From assembly GCA_017391465.1 (NCBI GenBank), contig JAFOYH010000013.1, positions 1 to 21,172 of the forward strand: DNA of 21,172 nucleotides, given 5' to 3'. Below are positions 16,619 to 21,172 of the stretch, piece by piece. Made by a program: the position numbers and the translations under genes. Under the pieces are notes generated by a model. It did not search any database, was not told the DNA's origin, and saw only the letters and a list, made by a program, of their open reading frames with translations. The number at the start of each line of letters is the position of its first letter. Positions within the stretch are counted from its first letter, which is position 1. This DNA is from Lachnospiraceae bacterium (GTDB lineage Bacteria > Bacillota_A > Clostridia > Lachnospirales > Lachnospiraceae).

Positions 16619-17053
16619 ATGATAGTAGAAACTTTTTCGGCGGATGAAACATATGAATTTGGACGAAAGCTGGGCAGCGAAGCTCAGCCGGGAGATATAT
16701 ATTGTCTGACAGGAGATCTTGGTGTAGGAAAGACTGTGTTTACACAGGGCTTTGCTGCGGGGCTGGGAATCAACGAAGCCGTAAACAGTCCGACATTTAC
16801 CATTGTACAGGAGTATGAGGGTGAACGTATGCCATTTTATCATTTTGATGTGTATCGCATTGGTGATGTGGAAGAAATGGATGAGATTGGATTTGAAGAT
16901 TATGTCTATGGCGAAGGTGTTTGTCTCATTGAATGGGCAAATCTCATCCGGGAAATTCTTCCAGATGATTTTATGGGAATTTTAATTGAAAAAGATTTGG
17001 AAAAAGGCTTTGATTATCGTAGGATCACATTGGAAAGAGGAGGCGTTTTGTAA
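16619..17053 (+). CDS. tsaE: tRNA t6A synthesis ATPase TsaE
   Basis: TsaE is the P-loop ATPase that works with TsaB and TsaD to attach threonylcarbamoyl to A37 of tRNAs reading ANN codons. The 144-residue product has the usual size. It shows Walker A GDLGVGKT (K38, T39), SPTFTIVQEY, the YHFDVYRI segment and LIEWANLI typical of the family. The ATG at 16619 has AGG at 16611-16613 five bases upstream. Its TAA overlaps the tsaB start by one base, so they are translationally coupled. tsaD, the catalytic partner, lies at the end of the same cluster. I saw no tsaC/ywlC gene here. Confidence 0.94.
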   Translation: MIVETFSADETYEFGRKLGSEAQPGDIYCLTGDLGVGKTVFTQGFAAGLGINEAVNSPTFTIVQEYEGERMPFYHFDVYRIGDVEEMDEIGFEDYVYGEGVCLIEWANLIREILPDDFMGILIEKDLEKGFDYRRITLERGGVL

Positions 17054-17769
17054 TGATTTTGTTAGCCATTGAAAGCTCTGGGCTTGTTGCTTCGATTGCG
17101 ATTATGTCGGATGATACATTGATTGGTGAATATACGACGAATTTTAAGAAAACCCATTCCCAGACTCTTTTGCCAATGATGAATGAGCTTGTTCAGATGA
17201 CAGGCATTTCTATGAAAGATGTGGATGCTATCGTCATTTCCGGAGGACCGGGATCATTTACCGGCCTTCGAATTGGAGCGGCTACTGCAAAAGGACTTGG
17301 ACTTGCATTGGAAAAACCATTGGTGAATGTTCCGACAGTAGATGCGCTGGCCTATAACTTGTATGGAACAGATCAGGTGATCTGCCCGATTATGGATGCT
17401 CGCAGACAGCAAGTGTATACGGGATTGTATACATTTGAAGGCGATGACTTTAAAGTTCTTTGTGAACAGAAAGCAGTAAGCATCGAGGAAATTGTTGAAG
17501 AAATCAATGCTCTGGGACGTCCTGTGATTTTCTTGGGTGACGGTGTTTCTGTAAATAAAAAATTCATTTGTGAACATATACATGTGCCATGCAGTTTTGC
17601 GCCAGCTCATTTAAATGCGCAGCGCGCCGGTGCGCTGGTGGCTCTTGGTAAACGTTATTATGAAGCCGGTCGTATAGAAACTGCAGATGAACATGTTCCG
17701 GAATATTTGCGTTTGTCTCAGGCAGAAAGAGAACTTCAGGAAAAACAAAACCGTGAGGCGGGTGTATGA
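17053..17769 (+). CDS. tsaB: tRNA t6A synthesis scaffold protein TsaB
   Basis: TsaB is a non-catalytic ASKHA-fold paralogue of TsaD and forms the TsaB-TsaD platform for t6A synthesis. The 238-residue product begins MILLAIESSGLVASIAI and contains the family signature VISGGPGSFTGLRIGAATAKG (positions about 62-82), used in the contact with TsaD. It lacks the HxxxH metal site that TsaD has, as expected. GAGGAGG at 17037-17043 lies nine bases before the ATG. It shares one base with tsaE and overlaps rimI by four bases (ATGA), so this is a tightly coupled operon. Confidence 0.95.
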   Translation: MILLAIESSGLVASIAIMSDDTLIGEYTTNFKKTHSQTLLPMMNELVQMTGISMKDVDAIVISGGPGSFTGLRIGAATAKGLGLALEKPLVNVPTVDALAYNLYGTDQVICPIMDARRQQVYTGLYTFEGDDFKVLCEQKAVSIEEIVEEINALGRPVIFLGDGVSVNKKFICEHIHVPCSFAPAHLNAQRAGALVALGKRYYEAGRIETADEHVPEYLRLSQAERELQEKQNREAGV

Positions 17770-18212
17770 TGATACGATCAATGGTGGAAGTTGACATTCC
17801 TCGTGTTTTTGAAATTGAACAGGCATGTTTTTCAGATCCATGGACAATGCAGGGGTTTAAAGATTCCCTGAACGAAACGTCGGCGCATCTTAGGATTATA
17901 GAAAATGAGACAGGAGGTATTGCAGGCTATGCATGTCTCTATCAGGTGGCAGATGAAGGGGAGATTGTCAATGTGGCCATAGACCCGAAATGTCGTCAGA
18001 AGGGGTATGGGGCCAGACTTGTTCGGGATCTTCTTCTTCTGGGACAGGAGTTGGGTGCAGAACGTTTCTTTTTAGAAGTGCGAAAAGGGAATGTGGCTGG
18101 TCGGGCATTGTATACAAGTCTTGGATTTGTGGAATGTGGAATCCGAAAAGGATTTTATGAGAATCCGAAGGAAGATGCTGTTTTAATGATGTGGGAAAAA
18201 GTTTCCCAATAA
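17766..18212 (+). CDS. rimI: GNAT acetyltransferase RimI (ribosomal protein bS18 N-alpha-acetyltransferase family)
   Basis: RimI acetylates the N-terminal alanine of ribosomal protein bS18 and, in some bacteria, other proteins, using acetyl-CoA. The 148-residue product has the RimI signature IEQACFSDPWTMQGF near the N-terminus, the acetyl-CoA loop RQKGYGARLV at about residues 79-88, and LEVRKGNVAGRALYTSLGF with GIRKGFYENP near the C-terminus. The start ATG overlaps the tsaB stop (ATGA), and a second ATG follows directly at 17769. Fusion or linkage of rimI with tsaB is common in bacteria. Other GNAT substrates cannot be excluded. Confidence 0.92.
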   Translation: MMIRSMVEVDIPRVFEIEQACFSDPWTMQGFKDSLNETSAHLRIIENETGGIAGYACLYQVADEGEIVNVAIDPKCRQKGYGARLVRDLLLLGQELGAERFFLEVRKGNVAGRALYTSLGFVECGIRKGFYENPKEDAVLMMWEKVSQ

Positions 18213-18286
18213 TCTCCTATGTATTGCTTCGTGTTGATTCCCTATAATGGACACAAAAGGCAATGTATGTATACAAAGGAGTCATT

Positions 18287-18493
18287 ATGGAAAAAAACAA
18301 GAAAATATGTCATTGTTGTGGCAAAGAGATTGGACAGAATGATTTTATTTACATTGAAAAAATCTGGGGATATTTTTCGAATAACAAAGATGGACAAAAA
18401 CACAGGATTCGTTTGTGTGAGTCCTGCTATGATTCGTGGATTCGAGAGTTTAAGTATGCTCCGGAGATTGAAGATGTGACAGAATTGTTGTAA
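18287..18493 (+). CDS. Small zinc-ribbon protein of unknown function
   Basis: I do not recognise this 68-residue protein. Two Cys pairs, C8-x2-C11 (in CHCCG) and C44-x2-C47 (in CESC), predict a single zinc ribbon; C10 and H9 add possible ligands. The middle holds aromatic residues (FIYIEKIWGYF) and the tail is acidic (EIEDVTELL). No membrane segment or signal peptide is seen. AAAGGAG at 18275-18281 lies five bases before ATG 18287; in-frame ATG 18263 has no such site. It sits 74 bases after rimI and 26 before rnz, in the same direction. The good ribosome site and coding context make it real; its role is open, with nucleic-acid or protein binding the usual roles for such ribbons. Confidence 0.75.
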   Translation: MEKNKKICHCCGKEIGQNDFIYIEKIWGYFSNNKDGQKHRIRLCESCYDSWIREFKYAPEIEDVTELL

Positions 18494-18519
18494 ATGTTTG
18501 AAATAGAAGAGGAAAAGAT

Positions 18520-19428
18520 ATGTTAGATTTGTGTTTGTTGGGGACTGGAGGCATGATGCCGCTGCCTTATCGGTGGTTAACCTCTCTGATGCTCCGATAT
18601 AACGGAAGCAGCCTTTTGGTTGATTGCGGTGAAGGAACTCAGATTTCTATTCGGGAAAAAGGCTGGAGTTTCAGACCGTTAGATGTGATATGTATTACTC
18701 ATTTTCATGGAGATCATATTAGTGGTTTGCCTGGGATTTTATTGGCAATGGCCAATTCAGACCGAACGGAGCCGTTATTAATGATTGGACCAAAGGGACT
18801 TACCCGTGTCGTTAATTCCTTAAGGGTTATTGCGCCGGAACTTCCGTTTACGATAGAATTTATTGAGTTGACAGAAAGTGAACAGCATATTGAAACTCGT
18901 GGATATCATATCGACGCATTTCGTGTAAATCATAAAATCACATGTTATGGTTACAGTATATCCATACCGAGAGCTGGACTTTTTGATGTGGAAAAAGCGA
19001 AGAAAAATGATGTACCGTTAAAATTCTGGAGTCGATTGCAAAAGGGAGAAATCATCGAAGCGGAAGGACGGCTTTTTGAACCATCGATGGTTCTTGGAGA
19101 AACACGAAAAGGAATTAAAGTAACTTATACAACGGATACACGTCCAACAGATTCCATTCGAAGGAATGCAAAAGATGCAGATCTATTTATTTGCGAAGGA
19201 ATGTATGGGGAACGTGGAGATATTAATAATGCTGTAAAATATAAGCATATGACATTTGAAGAGGCTGCGGGATTGGCAAAAGATGCTGCTGTTAAAGAAC
19301 TTTGGCTGACTCATTACAGTCCGGCGATCATGCATCCGGAAATTTTTATGGATGATGTGAGAAAGATTTTTGCCAATGCATATGCTGCAAAAGATCGACG
19401 ATCAATGGAATTGAATTTTGAAGAATAG
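18520..19428 (+). CDS. rnz: Ribonuclease Z (tRNA 3' endonuclease)
   Basis: RNase Z cuts the 3' trailer from tRNA precursors that lack an encoded CCA, leaving an end for the CCA-adding enzyme. The 302-residue product is a metallo-beta-lactamase fold enzyme: GTGGMMPLP near the start, VDCGEGTQ, and the zinc motif HFHGDH (H61, H63, D65, H66). Further ligands are expected at the His in RVNHKI, Asp in YTTDTRPT and His in LTHYSP. The length is that of the short bacterial form. The HEAT-like exosite arm (residues about 155-180, [13 protein letters not shown]) is present. AGAGGA precedes the ATG. tsaD follows immediately, with overlapping or near-overlapping starts. All three tRNAs in this window are CCA-less, so they are fitting substrates. 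Confidence 0.92.
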   Translation: MLDLCLLGTGGMMPLPYRWLTSLMLRYNGSSLLVDCGEGTQISIREKGWSFRPLDVICITHFHGDHISGLPGILLAMANSDRTEPLLMIGPKGLTRVVNSLRVIAPELPFTIEFIELTESEQHIETRGYHIDAFRVNHKITCYGYSISIPRAGLFDVEKAKKNDVPLKFWSRLQKGEIIEAEGRLFEPSMVLGETRKGIKVTYTTDTRPTDSIRRNAKDADLFICEGMYGERGDINNAVKYKHMTFEEAAGLAKDAAVKELWLTHYSPAIMHPEIFMDDVRKIFANAYAAKDRRSMELNFEE

Positions 19429-19438
19429 AGGAATGTAT

Positions 19439-20461
19439 ATGGAAAAAGATATTTATATTTTGGCAATCGAATCTTCCTGTGATGAGACAGCAGCAGCTGT
19501 TGTAAAAAACGGAAGAGAAGTATTATCCAATGTTATATCCTCCCAGATTGAGCTGCATAAACTTTTTGGCGGCGTTGTTCCGGAAATTGCATCAAGAAAA
19601 CATATTGAAAAAATCAATCCGGTTATTCGTGAAGCGTTAGATGAGGCGGGGATGACACTTGATGATATGGATGCAATTGGAGTAACCTATGGACCGGGGC
19701 TTGTTGGAGCACTTCTTGTGGGTGTAGCAGCAGCGAAAGCGATCAGTTTTGCAAAAAACATTCCATTAGTAGGTGTGCATCACATTGAGGGACATATTTC
19801 TGCAAATTATATTGACAATAAAGATTTGGAACCACCGTTTCTGGGAATGGTTGTTTCTGGTGGACATACCCATCTTGTGCTTGTAAAGGATTATGGACAG
19901 TATGAGATTTTAGCCAGAACCCGTGACGATGCAGCAGGAGAAGCTTTTGATAAAGTTGCGCGTGCTATCGGACTCGGATATCCGGGAGGACCAAAGATTG
20001 ATAAACTGGCAAAAGAAGGGAATCCGAAAGCAATCACATTTCCGCGTGCCCATGTAGCAGATGCGCCGTTGGATTTTAGTTTTAGTGGATTGAAGTCTTC
20101 GGTGTTAAACTATATTAATTCATGTGAAATGAAACATCAGGAAGTAAATCGCGCAGATGTGGCGGCATCGTTCCAGGCGGCGGTTGTGGATGCGATTGTT
20201 AATCATACAGTTGAGGCCGCAAAAACTTACGGAATTGATAAAGTTGCATTGGCAGGCGGTGTTGCATCCAATACATCCCTGCGACAGGCTATGCGCGAAA
20301 GATGTGAAAAAGAAGGTTTGAAATTTTATCATCCGTCTCCGATTTTATGCACAGATAATGCAGCTATGATCGGATGCGCTGCGTATTATGAATATCTTGC
20401 AGGAACACGCCATGGATGGGACTTGAATGCGGTTCCGAATCTGAAAATCGGACAGAGATAA
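19439..20461 (+). CDS. tsaD: tRNA t6A threonylcarbamoyltransferase TsaD
   Basis: TsaD (YgjD/Kae1 family) transfers threonylcarbamoyl from TC-AMP to A37 of ANN-reading tRNAs, with TsaB and TsaE. The 340-residue product shows the ASKHA start ([16 protein letters not shown]), the metal-binding HxxxH in VHHIEGHI (H115 and H119), [26 protein letters not shown], and the nucleotide site [13 protein letters not shown] with TDNAAMIG. Length is typical. ATG 19439 is preferred because AGAGGA (19427-19432) lies about seven bases upstream; ATG 19433 would start one base after it, and TTG 19418 lies inside rnz. It closes the tsaE-tsaB-rimI-rnz-tsaD cluster. I see no clear terminator after it. Confidence 0.96.
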   Translation: MEKDIYILAIESSCDETAAAVVKNGREVLSNVISSQIELHKLFGGVVPEIASRKHIEKINPVIREALDEAGMTLDDMDAIGVTYGPGLVGALLVGVAAAKAISFAKNIPLVGVHHIEGHISANYIDNKDLEPPFLGMVVSGGHTHLVLVKDYGQYEILARTRDDAAGEAFDKVARAIGLGYPGGPKIDKLAKEGNPKAITFPRAHVADAPLDFSFSGLKSSVLNYINSCEMKHQEVNRADVAASFQAAVVDAIVNHTVEAAKTYGIDKVALAGGVASNTSLRQAMRERCEKEGLKFYHPSPILCTDNAAMIGCAAYYEYLAGTRHGWDLNAVPNLKIGQR

Positions 20462-20592
20462 TTTGTATAGCTTCAATATGGTAAAAATGACGAAAAAGAA
20501 CCATAAAGTTTGTGTTTATAAATTGGTTAAAATACAATATTTAGTGGGCGAAAATGAAATGCAAAAAAATGAGAAAAATTGCAATAAAAATG

Positions 20593-20621
20593 TTGACATA
20601 TAAAAATCTTAGTGATATTAT
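20593..20621 (+). promoter_or_regulatory. Upstream promoter of the tRNA-Ser pair
   Basis: TTGACA (20593-20598) and TATTAT (20616-20621) have 17-base spacing; an overlapping TATAAT (20619-20624) would give 20. The flanking sequence is very AT-rich, as at stable-RNA promoters. Confidence 0.65.
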
Positions 20622-20686
20622 AATGAATGTCGCTTGACAAAAACGGAATAGCAAACAAAAAAGTTGCGGATTTGGTAAAAAAGTTC

Positions 20687-20715
20687 TTGACAAGAATGGA
20701 AAGACCTGTTAAACT
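20687..20715 (+). promoter_or_regulatory. Proximal promoter of the tRNA-Ser pair
   Basis: TTGACA (20687-20692) and TAAACT (20710-20715) have 17-base spacing. The start would fall near 20722, ten bases before the first tRNA. Confidence 0.72.
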
Positions 20716-20731
20716 ATTAAAGCACTGTTAT

Positions 20732-20817
20732 GGAGAGATGTCCGAGTGGTTTAAGGAGCTGGTCTTGAAAACCAGTGACTCCGAAAGGGGCCGTGGGTTC
20801 GAATCCCACTTTCTCCG
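20732..20817 (+). tRNA. tRNA-Ser (anticodon UGA)
   Basis: A class II cloverleaf can be drawn: acceptor GGAGAGA with TTTCTCC (20810-20816), anticodon stem CTGGT/ACCAG around CTTGAAA (anticodon TGA, reading UCA), a long variable arm, and T stem GTGGG/CCCAC around TTCGAAT. CCA is not encoded. It is the first of a serine pair 33 bases apart. Confidence 0.95.
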
Positions 20818-20850
20818 TTCTAATTTCATAAAGAAATTATATATCAGCTT

Positions 20851-20939
20851 GGAGAAGTACCCAAGAGGCTGAAGGGGCTCCCCTGGAAAGGGAGTAGGTC
20901 GTTAGTAGCGGCGCGAGGGTTCAAATCCCTCCTTCTCCG
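20851..20939 (+). tRNA. tRNA-Ser (anticodon GGA)
   Basis: The acceptor GGAGAAG pairs with CTTCTCC (20932-20938), the anticodon stem CTCCC/GGGAG surrounds CTGGAAA (anticodon GGA, reading UCC and UCU), and the T stem GAGGG/CCCTC surrounds TTCAAAT. The long variable arm is class II. CCA is not encoded. A 9-bp hairpin (TTCAACATT/AATGTTGAA, 20940-20961) begins right after the discriminator base but has no U-tract. Confidence 0.95.
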
Positions 20940-20969
20940 TTCAACATTAAAAAATGTTGAAAAAAGTTG

Positions 20970-20998
20970 TTGACAAGAAACGACAGATGTGATAAGAT
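20970..20998 (+). promoter_or_regulatory. Promoter of the downstream rRNA operon
   Basis: TTGACA (20970-20975) and TAAGAT (20993-20998) have 17-base spacing. What follows looks like a 16S leader, so this is taken as an rrn promoter; it may also receive read-through from the tRNA-Ser genes. Confidence 0.7.
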
Positions 20999-21002
20999 AA
21001 TA

Positions 21003-21172
21003 AAGTCGCGTGTGAGAAACAAACGACAACAACAAAGAACATTGACAATTGAACAATAAAACAATCCCGAAAGTTCTTTAAAGAGAATTTCAAAAACGAA
21101 CGAGTCGAAAGACTCAACCAAAAACAGTAAAAAACGGGAAGATAACAGCTAGTTGTCATTCTGTTAGGATAT
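21003..21172 (+). other. rrn leader: rRNA operon leader (16S gene beyond the window)
   Basis: The last 170 bases carry no gene. They hold a boxA-like element GTTCTTTAAAG (21073-21083; compare E. coli GCTCTTTAAC) and a hairpin GAGTC-GAAA-GACTC (21102-21115) with a GNRA-type loop. Such features mark rrn leaders for antitermination and RNase III processing. The 16S 5' end (the AGAGTTTGATC region) is not reached, so the identity is inferred. Confidence 0.65.

Noticed and set aside
18193..18207. GGGAAA-AAG-TTTCCC hairpin as terminator of rimI
   Set aside because: It lies within the rimI coding end and no U-tract follows.
20627..20872. 81-residue open frame on + strand
   Set aside because: It runs through the tRNA-Ser gene and promoter region and has no ribosome binding site.
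21042..21062. Second rrn promoter at TTGACA 21042
   Set aside because: No -10 hexamer lies at 16-18 bases; the sequence is probably part of the leader.

Overview
The window looks like a stretch of core chromosome from a low-GC Gram-positive of the Clostridia, most likely a Lachnospiraceae relative. The pointers are a DapL-type lysine/diaminopimelate route, a long-form HPF beside secA and a frameshifted prfB, an ApgM-type 'proposed homoserine kinase' next to an ACT protein, a FatA-like acyl-ACP thioesterase, strong AGGAGG ribosome binding sites and tRNA genes with no encoded CCA. The species is my inference; I could not search a database. Every gene I accept lies on the + strand, and an rRNA operon begins at the right edge, so replication probably enters from the left.

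Layout: (1) 1-1676, the 3' end of carB followed closely by dapL, closed by a clear terminator at 1742-1773. (2) 1774-3881, uvrB, apparently alone, behind two inverted repeats. (3) 3924-5774, tRNA-Gln(CUG) with a strong promoter, phased A-tracts and its own terminator, then an acyl-ACP thioesterase and a CvfB-like S1 RNA-binding protein, ending in a terminator. (4) 5775-7545, a secreted SH3b/NlpC-P60 cell-wall hydrolase whose promoter region carries three matches to the WalR box. (5) 7546-8081, a non-coding stretch with a dense cluster of DnaA boxes, followed by the hpf promoter. (6) 8082-14298, hpf with its own terminator, then secA, prfB (with programmed +1 frameshift), an ACT/HTH protein and an ApgM-like enzyme. 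The last four probably form one transcription unit. (7) 14344-16488, tex. (8) 16619-20461, a translation-quality cluster: tsaE, tsaB, rimI, a small zinc-ribbon protein, rnz and tsaD. (9) 20593-21172, tandem promoters, two tRNA-Ser genes (UGA, GGA), then the promoter and leader of an rRNA operon whose 16S gene lies beyond the window.

How the genes fit together: much of the window serves translation and its quality control. This includes t6A tRNA modification (TsaB/D/E), tRNA 3' maturation (RNase Z, acting on CCA-less tRNAs like those here), ribosome hibernation (HPF), termination (RF2), RimI acetylation, and tRNA/rRNA genes. The remainder covers export (SecA), repair (UvrB), cell wall (DapL, NlpC/P60) and amino-acid or lipid metabolism.

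I see no mobile element, CRISPR array, phage gene or new multi-gene defence system. The two signals most worth following are regulatory: the DnaA-box cluster at 7633-7844, far from any dnaA gene and in a context that argues against oriC, and the three WalR-type direct repeats around the NlpC/P60 promoter. The small zinc-ribbon protein inside the tsa/rnz cluster is the least explained gene.
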